DNA of 64,000 bases from Trichomonas vaginalis G3 (taxonomy: Eukaryota > Parabasalia > Trichomonadida > Trichomonadidae), in assembly GCF_026262505.1 (NCBI RefSeq), contig NC_067207.1, forward strand, positions 28,426,082-28,490,081. Direction: 5' to 3'. The position numbers and the translations under genes were made by a program. Position 1 is the stretch's first letter. The number at the start of each line of letters is the position of its first letter. The notes beneath the pieces are model-generated. The model saw nothing but the letters and a program-made list of their open reading frames with translations. It searched no databases and was not told where the DNA came from. Positions 32,045 to 43,320 of the stretch are shown piece by piece.

Positions 32045-34416
32045 TCACATTAAAATGAAAACAGCTATTACAGTGATGGGATGATTCGTTTTAGAAATCA
32101 TATTTGCTTTACATGAAAACTCTGAACAATGTTTCGCAGATGAAATATCTAACCCACTCTTTTTAAGAATATTTATGAAAGTTTTATTATTAATATTTTG
32201 TATGAGGGCTCCGCAATTCAGAAGAGGACAATTTGAAAATGCATTTTCTCCAATTGAAACTACACTAGAAGGAATTGTGATTTGCCGAAGATTGATACAT
32301 CCTTCAAATGAACTTTGACCAATTTTGACGAGACTTTTTTCGGGAAGGAGAACTGCCTGAAGGTTGGCACAACCTATGAAAGCTGAATCTTCAATAGAAA
32401 TCACACCTTCCAGAAGATAAAAGTAATTTCTTTTGGATGCCGGTGGGTATACATGCATCTTAATTCTATCACTACTATATAGAGCACCATTCTCACAAAC
32501 AAAATTTTCTGAACGAAATTCATTGATTGTTTCGAAGTTACTGCAGCCACGAAAAACGCCAAGCCTGATAGAAGTCAACTTACTAGAATTCTTGATTGTG
32601 ATTGATCTTAAACTTGAGCAGAATGCAAAACAATAAACATCAAAAATTGATACATAATCGGGTATATCAAGATGTGTAATAGATGTGCCAGATAGAGCAT
32701 TTGAACCAATTGAATAACAGTTGGATGGGATTGTAAATGATGTCAAACTTTCGCATCCTTTAAATATTGATGGTGATAATATAGTAGATGTAATCATGTT
32801 GTTTTCGAAAATAATACGAGTGAGTCCACAGTTTGCAAAGCATGCACTTTCAATTGATGAGACACAATTAGGTATTTGGATAGTATTAAGTGACGACAAA
32901 CCATTAAAACAATCAGAACCAATTGATATACTTGGATTTGTGTTGAAAGTAATATATGTGATGGAGTCGCAATCTTGAAAGGCACTTTCAAATAGCTGCA
33001 ATTGTGTGGAAGAAGAGAAAGATATTGAAGGAATTCTGTTACAATTTCTAAATGCACTTGAATATATTGCTATCAAAGTTGAAGGGAAAGATATGTGTGT
33101 GTTCAAAACTGTGTTTTCGAAAGCACGATCTCCTATATACATAATTTGATTTCCAAACGTGAAATTATATAAGTTTGAGCATCCATAAAAAGTCCCAACA
33201 TCAATATATTGAAGTTGAGGTTCATCATCAAAAATGGCAGTGTTTAGATTAACTTTTTGATAGAATGCTTTAGTTTTTATTCTTGTGACTGTATGGGGGA
33301 TTATAACTTTATTCAATCGGCCAAGATATTGAGAAACTGTTTTATTGTTGTTTGAATAGATAATAAGTTGTTTGTCAATATATAGTGAAGGACTTGTTAA
33401 CGTCACGTTTAAATCTGGTATATCTAGTAATGCACTACCTCCTATATCTTCAAGATTATCAGGAAGAACAATTGTTTTTAAAGAATTACACATATCAAAA
33501 ACCTCACTCTCAAGATTTTTAACTGTACTTGGAATTCTTATTGATGTTAAGGCAGATCCTGTAAAAAGTCTATAACTCAAAACAGTAAGATTTGGTGGAA
33601 GTTGAACTTGTTTAAGCCTTCTACAAAAATAAAATCCATAAGATAATATTTCTTGAACCGAATCTGGTATTATTATATTGATTAAGTTAGAATTAATAAA
33701 GCACCCTTTCTCTATTCTGATGACAGAATCTGGAATTATATAGCTATCTCCACATGCTGATGCACAATAATAAATGACTGTTTTATCCTTATTGTATACC
33801 GCTTTGTTATCACTCCAAAAATATTGATCATTGCATCAACATAAATATTCTTCATGTTCCCATTAAAACTAAATGCAACACCTGTTATACTGGAAACACT
33901 TTGAGGAATAGTAAACTCTAATAAATTAAGGTAATAAAAAGTATCATGAACTAGACTTTTTAGTTGAGATCCAGGTGAGAATGTTATTGATGTAATTCCC
34001 ATAGCTGATATTCCGTACTCACCAATTGATGAAACAGTTGATGGGATATTTATAGTTGTAATCTTAAATGAAGTAAAGGCATTGGGTGATATTGTTGTTA
34101 ATCCTTCAGGAAGAATAACAGATGTAACTGAAGAACATCCAAAAAATGCATAATTCCCAATGATTCGCAGCTGACTACATTTTGAAAGGTCAACTTTTTG
34201 TAACTTCTGACATGCATAAAAGGCATAAGCATTAATATTTGATAGTTGTGGATTGTCCTCAAACGAAAAGGATTCAATCGAATCTTTTGCAAGTTTGAAA
34301 CAATAATTTTCTTTATCATACCCATAAATAGCGGTACATGCACTTGATATGAGTACATTTGTTGTGGTGGATGAAACTGAAAGTAATGTGCGCCCATCAG
34401 ATGAATATTCAGTCAA
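32045..34416 (-). CDS. BspA-like leucine-rich repeat surface protein, frameshifted
   Basis: Two frames (34416-33736 and about 33815-32045) form one protein of about 790 residues made of TpLRR/BspA-type repeats: F-x-x-C-x-x-L-x-x-I-x-I-P-x-S-V-x-x-I-G-x-x-A-F. They join if one base is restored in the A5 run at 33817-33821. The front is also uncertain: the frame starts only at TTG 34416, just after a stop, and a further one-base change near 34417 would open it upstream. BspA-like proteins are the largest surface family in trichomonads and bind host cells or bacteria. No typical membrane anchor is seen; the end is a short hydrophobic stretch. Confidence 0.85.
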
Positions 34417-34809
34417 TTACCGGAACACTTTTCAGAAGCTATTGAAAATTTTGAAATAATAAATAATGCCTTTCAATGGGTTTCCCATGCATTAAAAAAA
34501 GGTCAAAAAAAATTGGTAAAACCAGTATTTAAATTAAAAGCATTAATAAAGTATGACAATAATCGCATATGGAAAAAAAAGTAAACGATATAATACATCA
34601 ATTTTTAAATGCTCAATTAATGAACATATTGAATGGAAAATATTCACATTTGCACTTGTATGAATTTTTCAATTAATCCATTATAAACGTAGTGTAACAA
34701 AATTAATTAAACAAGTATATTTTTATAGATTTCCGCCTACATGTATGAGAATTTATAACATCAACTTTTACATATAAAAAACACAATAAAATATAAAAAA
34801 CAAATATTA
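34417..34809. other. Intergenic region, no gene seen
   Basis: AT-rich; may include the lost 5' end of the BspA-like gene near 34417-34500. Confidence 0.35.
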
Positions 34810-36828
34810 TCAATTAATGAGCCTTGACATCGCAAGCAATCTCTCTTGAAGAGGCTTTTTGACGTTAGTCATAGAAGAAGAGCAGTATGAAATCTCTGTT
34901 TGCTGATGAGCATCATTAGTTGGCTGCTCCGAGTTGTTGTTAGGCATGTTGATATACTTTGCAGAAATTTTTCCTGTTTTATATTCTAAAGAAGCTATTT
35001 CTCTATTTTTAGAAGAAAGAGCTTGTCTAAGAAGAGTAATTTCATCTTCTGCTTCGGAAAGTTTAGATTTCAATGCTTGTTCATTTCTCTCTTTATTTGA
35101 TTTGATATCAGAAAACTCTGTCTGTTTCTGCTTAAGCATAACATTTTCATGCTTTAACTGCATTATCTCATCTTTGGATTGTTCTAATGCAGCTGTAACT
35201 TCTTTCAAAGAATTCTTAACACTTGCGTATTTCTCACTCAACTTTGAAAACTCCGAATGATCAATAGTTTGCTGCATTTGAGTAGTGAGATTATTTATCT
35301 GGTCATTAAGTTCTTCTTCTTTCGCTTTGGCAATTAAAATTAAATGATCTTTTTCAGCCAATTGATTTTCTCTCATATTTTGTAATTTTTCTGCATCTTT
35401 GATGATCAATACCAAATGTTCTATCTTCTTTAGAAGTTTTGATTTAGAGTTTTGAAGATCTTTTATTATTGCAAATGGCTCATTGATTTTATGTACTTGT
35501 GGATCATTTCCGCAAATCCACCACCAATTTCTATAATCATTTTCATAAACTTTTGGCAATTTATTGATCTTTGACCATCTTTTTGATATGACTGTTGCAA
35601 TGATAATCGTTCTTAATGATGGAGTATTCGATATACCTTTTAATGCAGAGTTAATTGCATTAATACGATGAGAAAATTCTCTGTTCGCTGACTCAATAAC
35701 TTTTGTATTCTTTTGAGCATTTCTTAGAAGTTGAATCTGATTGATTAACTGTTCATTCTTTGTATTTAAGTCTTCAATAGTGTTCTGTAACATTGAAGAA
35801 TCTTCTTTTAGTGAAGAGATTTGTTCACCAAATCTTTCTGTTTCGGATTGAGATAATCCGAGTTCTTTTATGGCTTTTCTTAATTGTTTCTTGGTAAGTT
35901 TAAGTTCTTTAGGTAATTTCTCGGCTAATTCAACTCTGTCGCTGAGTTCATCAACAAGTTGATTGAAATCTGTAATATGCGGAAGAATTTCTTGGACTTT
36001 TGCCATCTTTTCTTGTAATTCTTCTATATCATCCTTTTGAGATTCTATAACTGTTTGTTGTGCATGAACTTCGCTCTTGTATTTTTCGATTTGTTGCTCA
36101 TTCAATGAAATTTTGTCTGATAATGATTGTTTTTCATCTTTCATCTTGTGTATAAGCTGTCTAAGTGATGCTGCTCTTTCATCAGCCTCATTTTTCTCAT
36201 TTTCAAGGCGTCTTAATTGAGTTTCTAACTTTCCTTTATTTAATGTAAGTTTCTCGAGTTCAATATGCTTTTTGAGCATAGAATCGTTGTTTGTAACATT
36301 TTCTGCACGAAGTTCTACCATCTGCTTGTGTAATTCTTTAAGATCATTATCTTTTTTGTCAAGTAAAGCTTGAAAGTCGCGTTTTTGTTTTTCAAGGAGG
36401 TTGTTAAAGTCAGTTCTGGAATTTGCTTCATTAACTGAAAACTCTTCTTTTAATTTTCTGTATGCGTCGTCTTTTTCATCGATTTTTTGTCTGTATCCGG
36501 ATATTTCATTTTGCATTGTTGTTGCTAAATTCTTTTGATGTGCTAATTCATCTTTGAGCCGTTGAATTTCATTATTTAACGATTTTCTTTCGCGTTCGAA
36601 ACTGTCTTGTTGACTTGAAAGTTGTTGTTTCAGTGCTTCAACTTGTCTTTTCGTATTTCCGAGTTTTTGATTTGCGTCTAAAAGTTCTCCAAATTTTATC
36701 TGCATTTCATCAATTAAATCATCCTTATCTACTGAATCATCTGATCCTGAATTCGTGTTAGATTGTGTTGAATCACCTTTTTTACTTTCATATGTGAGAG
36801 AAGTCCGTGATCCGGAGCTTACACTCAT
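34810..36828 (-). CDS. Long coiled-coil protein (672 aa)
   Basis: ATG 36828 to TAA at 34810. A Ser/Asp-rich N-terminus (about 40 residues) is followed by almost unbroken coiled coil, interrupted at about residues 390-440 by a hydrophobic and Trp-rich segment (KRWSKINKL, NDYRNWWWICGND). The C-terminus ends PLQERLLAMSRLIN. There is no catalytic motif. Such proteins serve as Golgi tethers, basal-body or cytoskeletal rods; which one cannot be told. A complete single-exon gene. Confidence 0.75.
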   Translation of the reverse strand: MSVSSGSRTSLTYESKKGDSTQSNTNSGSDDSVDKDDLIDEMQIKFGELLDANQKLGNTKRQVEALKQQLSSQQDSFERERKSLNNEIQRLKDELAHQKNLATTMQNEISGYRQKIDEKDDAYRKLKEEFSVNEANSRTDFNNLLEKQKRDFQALLDKKDNDLKELHKQMVELRAENVTNNDSMLKKHIELEKLTLNKGKLETQLRRLENEKNEADERAASLRQLIHKMKDEKQSLSDKISLNEQQIEKYKSEVHAQQTVIESQKDDIEELQEKMAKVQEILPHITDFNQLVDELSDRVELAEKLPKELKLTKKQLRKAIKELGLSQSETERFGEQISSLKEDSSMLQNTIEDLNTKNEQLINQIQLLRNAQKNTKVIESANREFSHRINAINSALKGISNTPSLRTIIIATVISKRWSKINKLPKVYENDYRNWWWICGNDPQVHKINEPFAIIKDLQNSKSKLLKKIEHLVLIIKDAEKLQNMRENQLAEKDHLILIAKAKEEELNDQINNLTTQMQQTIDHSEFSKLSEKYASVKNSLKEVTAALEQSKDEIMQLKHENVMLKQKQTEFSDIKSNKERNEQALKSKLSEAEDEITLLRQALSSKNREIASLEYKTGKISAKYINMPNNNSEQPTNDAHQQTEISYCSSSMTNVKKPLQERLLAMSRLIN

Positions 36829-37379
36829 TTTTAAACGGATAACGAAGCGAGAATTATGCTCGCAGATGATTATCTATTCTAAATTGAATCAAATTACTAT
36901 AATAACTTGAAATCATAAAACTCAAACATGTCATATTTTCATTATTTCATAATTTTTTTAAAGCAAAAATTATAAGATTATATTAATCTCTATTTTCTTA
37001 AAACAGGCTTGTGGATTAACTATATAACTAGATAAAATATGATACATTATATTATTAATCCATAAATAAGAATATTTTGTTCAGATTTGTGCATTACTAA
37101 ATAAAATTCGAAAATTGTAATGGCATCGCTTATTGTTTTCTATATATAATACGTGACAACTTATTTTTTTGAAAAAAAAATAATATAATGTGGTTAAGTT
37201 TTCCCTAATATAACTCTTAATGGCATTTGTCAACAAATACCATGTAAAACTCTCGAAAGTGTGATCCTTATGGCTGGGTGAAAACCCACCCACGTTATGG
37301 AAACTTGACTTCCCAAAATTACTGTTTTTTATAAATTAATTTTGAATATTTTCATTTACAATATTTAATCGTTTATCTA
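36829..37379. other. Intergenic region with hairpin repeat
   Basis: Contains only the hairpin repeat at 37216-37272; no gene is seen. Confidence 0.4.
37216..37272. repeat. MITE-like hairpin repeat, copy 2 (inverted)
   Basis: TGGCATTTGT-CAA-CAAATACCATG stem followed by TAAAACTCTCGAAAG. The same stem and flank, inverted, lie at 28283-28350. Confidence 0.6.
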
Positions 37380-39299
37380 CTAATAAATATGAAAAAGTTT
37401 AAATTATGCTATGCGGTATAACTGCTTATTGCCTATTTTAGCTCCGTGCTCAAGTAAATATTTTTCAATTTTACATAATGATATTCGAATTGCAAAATCC
37501 AATGGAGTTGCGATATTATAAAGAGAATTTGATATATCAAAAAGAAATATGAAATGAAAGAGGATTACATCAAACAATGATAAATGTGAAAAGAAAGAGA
37601 ATGAAATAAATCAATGATAGACATGAATAGAAAGAGAATGTTACAAAACAATGTTTAACATGAAAAGAAAGAGAATGTCATAAAACAATGATAAACATGA
37701 ATAGAAAGAGAATTTTATAAAGCATTGATAATTATGAAAAGATTAAGAATAAGTATAATGTTAACATCAGCACCATGTTCGACTAAAAATTTGACAATTT
37801 CTATTGAATTCACCAGAGTTGCAATAGTAAGTGGACAATGATTAATATCGAGAGAACTCTATTAAATTATGATAAATATGAAAATTACGAGAATGTTATA
37901 AAACAATTATAAATTTGAAAAGAAACCAAATGTCATAAAACAAAGATAAACTTGATAAAGCAATGATAAATGTGAAAACAAAGAGAATAAGATTTATGTT
38001 AACATCTGCACCATGTTCAACTAAGAATTTGACTATTTCTATTGATTTCTCTTTGATTGCAATAGTAAGCGGGCAATCATTAATATTGAGAGAAATTCAT
38101 TAAATAATGATAAATATCAAAACAATGTTGAATATGAAAAGAAAGAGAGTGCCATAAAACAATAATAGATATATAACGAAAGAAAATGTTATTAAACAAT
38201 GATCAATATGAAAAGAAATAGTATAAATTTCAAGTTAACATTAGCACCATAATCAACAATGTATTTGACAATCTCTATTGAATTCGCTTTGATCGCAGCC
38301 TTAAGAGGGCATTCATTTGTATTAAGAGAATATAATAATATAATGATAAATATGAAAATAAAGACAATTTCATATAACAATGAGAAATATGAAAAAAAAA
38401 GAGAATGCCATAAAACAATGAGAAATATGAAAAGAAAGAGAATGTCATAAAAAATGATAAGTATGAAAAGAAACAGATGGATAATGTAAGTTTTGTCAAT
38501 ATTTTCTCCATTAGAAAGCAAATAAGATGCAATATCATAATTTCCAAAATACATGCATTCTTCTATTGAATCAGGAGTTTGTCCAAAATTTGTTTTAAGG
38601 AACTTAGCAATTTCATAATTTCGATAATCTAATGCTGTATTAATCATTCTATCAAATGATTTACCATCTTCGATCATTTGCATAAAAATATTTGGATTTC
38701 CGCCTTGAACAGCATATTTTTTCGGAATAATAATTGTATTTAGCTCCTAAATTTTTCAAGTAATTGAAGCACAATTCTGATCCGTGGAAAATAGCACAAT
38801 CAAGTGGCGTTAATGCGATTTTAATTTGCTTATCAATATCAAGATTTGGGAATTTACTCTTAAGATCATCAACTTTATTCCATGCAATGTAATAATATGG
38901 AGAATTTGTTGAATATAAATTGAGAACATCTTCTTTTGTTTTAATCCCGAGGAATCTAGGATAGTAACGTTCACCATATAGAAGCAATGCTAATTCCTTA
39001 TTTTTCGGTTGTATGATGCATGAGAATTCGTTTGATATCATTTGATAAAGTTCTGCATATAATTTAATTTTTTTAACATGAATTTGTGAAAAAACATCAA
39101 TCGACGAAAACGCTATTTGGATGGATATTTTTCTATTTTTAATGAAGTCTATAATAAGCGATGATGATTGTAAAATATTATCGGGGTTGAGGTCCCAAAT
39201 AATTTCTGAAGCTTGACTAGGGTATTTGAATACTTCTATTGGCTTAATATTGCTAAAATCACACTCATTTTCAATTGTTGCCGGCTTCGAACTCGACAT
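37380..39299 (-). pseudogene. Ankyrin-repeat gene with minisatellite between repeats
   Basis: ATG 39299 opens the usual trichomonad N-terminal region (39299-38661). A one-base change in the T6 run at 38717-38722 breaks the frame into the next part (38683 onward). Ankyrin repeats then follow at about 38330-38235, 38090-37995, 37850-37755 and 37480-37380, each with C-P-L-x-x-A-I-x-x-x-S-I-E-I-V-K. Between them lie 130-260 bases of a degenerate 37-40-bp minisatellite (ataaaacaatgataaatatg, aaaagaaagagaatg). In frame these read as hydrophobic residues. Junctions lack GT/AG introns of the known trichomonad form. It may be a decayed gene or one with odd insertions. Confidence 0.65.
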
Positions 39300-39599
39300 T
39301 CTTAAAAAAATTCTGAACTTTACAAAGTAAAATTTATAGAAATCTCAGACCAAACAATTTTTATCGTCGTTCAAGATAAATATTGAAATCTTCATAAACT
39401 TTATAGCTATATCGGTTTAGGGAATTCGTTTTCATTTTGGACATTACCTTCGGAAACTTTTCTTCAAAATTTTAGCCTAAAATATGCATGTTATTTAGCT
39501 GATAAATTCATCTTGTCAACAATTCAATGAGAACTCTAAAAATTCCTGCTATATTAGCAACGGTATTATACACAGATACATATACTTTATGTTAACTGA
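39300..39599. other. Intergenic region, no gene seen
   Basis: Upstream of the second ankyrin locus; nothing recognised. Confidence 0.35.
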
Positions 39600-40200
39600 T
39601 CACGGCATTCGGCAAACCCAAATTTTAGCTAAAAGTGACAGGGAAAAAAACGTTTAGTATTAAAAAAAAAAGACCGATGAGAGCTTCGTTCGAAATATAG
39701 AGGGAACTGAGAATGCGCAACCATTCTCAGGGAATATTGGATGCTATTCCCGTTCCCTCTGTATGGAAAATTGAGGTTTTCAAAGGGAGTTAAAATAATA
39801 TCAAATTTATACTAATTTACTTCAAAATACAAAAGTATTTGACAGCTAAAATTAGTTACTTTAGCAAGCCTATCAATACCCTTTTACGATTATTGTTACT
39901 TTTTCGAAATAAAAGTAAAAACAAATTTATACTAATTTACTTCAAAATACAAAAGTATTTGACAGCTAAAATTAGTTACTTTAGCAAGCCTATCAATACC
40001 CTTTTACGATTATTGCTACTTTTTCGAAATAAAAGTAAAAACAAATTTATACTAATTTACTTCAAAATACAAAAGTATTTGACAGCTAAAATTAGTTACT
40101 TTAGCAAGCCTATCAATACCCTTTTACGATTATTGCTACTTTTTCGAAATAAAATAAATTTATTATCAAAAACCTTTTTTTTTCTTAGTAAAAATAAAAA
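39600..40200. repeat. Dispersed repeat, inverted copy of 11996-12490
   Basis: Same modules as at 11996-12490 in opposite order and orientation, with three tandem copies of the 120-bp unit (starting about 39800, 39920 and 40040) instead of two. Apparent open frames arise from the tandem units. Confidence 0.85.
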
Positions 40201-40303
40201 TGTTATTTTATATCAAGTTTTTATTCATAAATTTTTATAATGTTGTATAAATTTCATTAAAATTTACGTACATATTAAGGTACTTATCTTCTACATATAT
40301 AAT

Positions 40304-40304
<1 letters not shown>

Positions 40305-40356
<52 letters not shown>

Positions 40357-40415
40357 TAGTGGGGCTTCCAGGCACTTCGTGCCTTCTAGCCCTGAAGATG
40401 TTTAGTATAAAATGA
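40305..40415. repeat. A50 run plus Maverick terminal inverted repeat
   Basis: A50 at 40305-40354, then 40358-40415, which matches 8426-8482 inverted. Marks the left end of the second Maverick element. Confidence 0.9.
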
Positions 40416-40435
40416 GGTTTTTATTCGGAAAATTG

Positions 40436-41314
40436 TTAGTCTTCTGGTGTGAATTCGGAGGACTCTTCGTGTTTCTCTTCTTCGTGTTTCTCCTCTTCTT
40501 CCTCCTCCATTGCTTCTGGGAAGAAGTCTTCTTCTGGGTCGAAGACATTATATAATGTGTAATTGAATGACACATTATATCTTTCTTTGAGTTCGCTCCT
40601 GACAAAGAACTTAGTTCCAGGAATACAGAAGACTTCTGTGCGTTGGAAAAGCTGATGTCCTGGAACAAATTTGGCAATTAGAGACTTCTTTTTTCCGAAT
40701 TGTTCAGGAGTTTCCATGACGACAGTAACAACATCTCCATCTGCGAGGTCTTGTTGTTGTTCGGAAAGGTAAAGAGCAATGATATAAATGGTTGCTGCGT
40801 TGAATTCGAGAAAGTCGAATTCAAATTGTGTAGTCGTATAGCAGTCAAACCATTTTGTACAGTTGTCTCCGAACTCGTCAATGTATTCATCTTGGTCATA
40901 TCCGTAACTAAAGACTTGAAATTCGGCAATTCTCTTGTCGAATGACCGTTGGATGGAACGAGGAAGATTTTGACGAACTTGGTATAAAGTTCTCAACATT
41001 ATAAGCTTAGTAAATGTTGGAAAATACTGAACTAAGACATCGCTAAGCTCAATTGGACTTGGAATTGTCTTAGTAAGTTCAATTGAACTAGCAATTGCTT
41101 TGTTCAGAACTTCACAGAACTGAGTATTGTATATAGCGTCTGGTTGTGTGTTTTCTTCGGCGTCTTTGAGATATTTAGAGCAAATTTGTTGAAGAATTTC
41201 TCTTAATTCGCTGTTAGACTTTTTGGCGGTTATTCTAACAGCTGTGCCAGTTCTTGGAGGTTGTGGGGCTTTGGCTTTGGTTAGCGGTTGAGAATTGTTA
41301 ATGTTGGCTTCCAT
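40436..41314 (-). CDS. Element protein, weak ADP-ribosyltransferase resemblance (292 aa)
   Basis: ATG 41314 to TAG near 40436, with a leader containing TTTATTTTTG. Residues 40-125 are helical. Residues 165-260 are strand-rich, with TEVFCIPGTKFFVRSE preceded by SLIAKFVPG; this resembles the E-x-E-V-L-x-x-P-G-T-x-F-x-V strand of ADP-ribosyltransferases, though the first Glu of the usual pair is not evident. The tail is very acidic (runs of Glu with H-E-E-E-K-H-E-E). The resemblance is suggestive only; a structural or unknown function is as likely. It is the first gene inside the element end. Confidence 0.4.
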   Translation of the reverse strand: MEANINNSQPLTKAKAPQPPRTGTAVRITAKKSNSELREILQQICSKYLKDAEENTQPDAIYNTQFCEVLNKAIASSIELTKTIPSPIELSDVLVQYFPTFTKLIMLRTLYQVRQNLPRSIQRSFDKRIAEFQVFSYGYDQDEYIDEFGDNCTKWFDCYTTTQFEFDFLEFNAATIYIIALYLSEQQQDLADGDVVTVVMETPEQFGKKKSLIAKFVPGHQLFQRTEVFCIPGTKFFVRSELKERYNVSFNYTLYNVFDPEEDFFPEAMEEEEEEKHEEEKHEESSEFTPED

Positions 41315-41619
41315 TAGACAAAAATAAACTGTTTTTTTTCGGACTACTCATAGAAAAGTTTAAAATAAACCGTTTTCGTCAACGGTAACCCCCTCTATTT
41401 TTTTATTTTATTTAATAGTTACCGTTGGCAAACCGTTCCATCTCAAATATTGAATGAACTATAAACGTTTTTTGTTTTCTATATATACTTTTTTGTCCAA
41501 CGGTAAAACTTTTTACACAACGGTTTTTGAGAGTCGTCGCTGTTGACTTTTTTGTAGAACACTCAAAATAGTATAACTTTGTCCGGACAAGTAAGGGTCT
41601 ATCGTCGCTACAGGAAAAG
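41315..41619. promoter_or_regulatory. Intergenic region with repeated AACGGT
   Basis: AACGGT or its inverse ACCGTT occurs about seven times between 41360 and 41530, several next to short T runs. No gene is seen. It might bind an element protein. Confidence 0.4.
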
Positions 41620-43190
41620 TTACAGGCGTTCCAAGGAAGTATACTTTGAGAAGCCTTTTCCCCTTATAGAATGAGATAGGACCGTTATTTTACAAAACTG
41701 ACAACACTTTGACCGAGTAGTTTTTTGTGCTGAACAAAAAGTGTCATATAAACATCTGTCAAAAAAGAAAGAAGAAGATTGGATCTCTAAAACTTCTTTA
41801 TGTCCTTGTTCTGTTTGTGGTTGTTGTTGTGCAGGGTTTTGAACTGTTGGTTGTTGTGTTGGTTGTTGTGCTGGATTTTGAACTGTTGGTTGCTGTGCTG
41901 GTTGTGGAGGTGGTTGTTGTGTTGGTTGTTGTGCATGCCTGTGTCTGTGTCCATGTGACGATGTAAATGTTCTAGGTAGTCCTGGTGCAGGTGCTTCTCT
42001 TGGAGGGTTTGGTGGTATATAAATTCCACCAGCTGGCACATATGTTCCATCTGCAGCGTAATGTCCTACCTGACTTTTCGTTCTTAAGAAAGCATTTACT
42101 AGGTCTGTTTTGGTCTGTTGTAACTCTTTTTCTTGACTTTTCACAACAGTTGCTCTAACGGCGTCATAGGCACTTTGAACTGCCTGTCTCGTTGCTGCGT
42201 CTGTTATTTTCGTCATATTTTGTGCTACTTCTTTTAACTCTTTGTCGAAACCTTCAGACTTCAGTTTCTTTCCAGATGAGAAATCGTTCACTTGTTTCAC
42301 CTTACTATGAAGAGCTTCGAAAGCGTTCTTAAAGTCAGCATTTGTTAAAGCTTCATTTGAACTATCTTCATCCGCTGTATTTTTGTCCTTATTGACCCTA
42401 TGAGTTGGGCTGCTTTAGCGTTGGCTTGGGCATCTAACCAGTCATTGTTAGCTTTTATATATTCTGCGCTTTTCATTGCCTTTTGCATAGCCGCGTCGTT
42501 ATTTTTACTTTCTTGTGCTAAGTTTTCATACTGTACGGTTTGGTTTTGCAACTGTAAAAGTTTTTCTGCCTTTACATTTGCTTCAACTTCTTTTTTATAC
42601 TCATCGCTATCCATATATGTCTTCAGGGCTTTTTGTTTTATTTCTTCATCTTTCAGTATTTTATATTGAGTAGTATGGTTTTTCAAATTTATGACATCTT
42701 GTTCCATTTTTGCTACTTCTGCTGCTTTTTCTGACACTTTTTTCGCATATTCCTCTGTACTTAGTTCTTTCAGTTGTTCTTCTTTCTTCTTTTTCTCTAC
42801 GTTTAACTCATTGAGTTTCTTTGTGTGTCTGTCATATTCTAGTTTCTTTTCGTTTTCACTTATTTGCTTCTGTATGTCTATGTTTGACTTTTTGACATCT
42901 GTTATTTGATTTTTGAGTGAACTCAAATTCATTTGACTTTGAGGGTTATAGGCTGTTCCGTCTGCAGCTCCACCATAGCCTGCCATTTTCGCTAAAAGTG
43001 CCGCTCTTAAACCTCCACTCTGTGCACCAACAACTCGGTTTAAAAGCATAGGATTGCTTGACATTTGTTGCAACATAGTGGGGTCATTCAGCATTTGTTG
43101 TTGCAACTGTTGTTGTGGTGTCAGTTTTACTATTGGATGTTTCAATGCTCTCTTCCTCTTACGTATATTCTTACGTAGCTTACGTGGCAT
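41620..43190 (-). CDS. Core-like coiled-coil protein with basic N-terminus, frameshifted
   Basis: Frames 43190-42345 and about 42390-41620 join if one base is restored near the GGG at about 42400, giving about 520 residues. Residues 1-20 are very basic (RKLRKNIRKRKRALK), then Gln/Met/Asn-rich, then a long coiled coil (residues 85-260), then Gln/Pro-rich low complexity with G-H-R-H-R-H, and a final Cys-rich end (CC-x-x-C). DNA-binding core or scaffold function in a virion is a reasonable guess. The start follows CTTTTTAAC. It ends at the gap side, so 43190 is close to unsequenced DNA. Confidence 0.55.
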
Positions 43191-43220
43191 TTTAAGTGAA
43201 GTTAAAAAGCGGTTTTTGAC

Positions 43221-43320
43221 NNNNNNNNNNNNNNNNNNNNNNNNNNNNNNNNNNNNNNNNNNNNNNNNNNNNNNNNNNNNNNNNNNNNNNNNNNNNNNNN
43301 NNNNNNNNNNNNNNNNNNNN
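43221..43320. other. Assembly gap (100 N)
   Basis: Exactly 100 N, the conventional length for a gap of unknown size. Sequences on the two sides may not be truly adjacent. Confidence 0.98.

Larger units (their letters stand above)
40305..43220. mobile_element. Second Maverick/Polinton element, left end up to gap
   Basis: Defined by the terminal repeat shared with the first element and by two element-style genes with TTTTTA-type leaders. It runs into the assembly gap at 43221. Confidence 0.8.

Noticed and set aside
37990-38450. Canonical trichomonad introns between ankyrin repeats
   Set aside because: No GTATGT-type 5' site or ACTAAC...AG 3' end is visible at the junctions.
39839-40240. 133-codon ORF and its mirror at 11996-12262
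   Set aside because: Produced by 120-bp tandem units whose period keeps the frame open. There is no coding signature, and it is a repeated low-complexity peptide.
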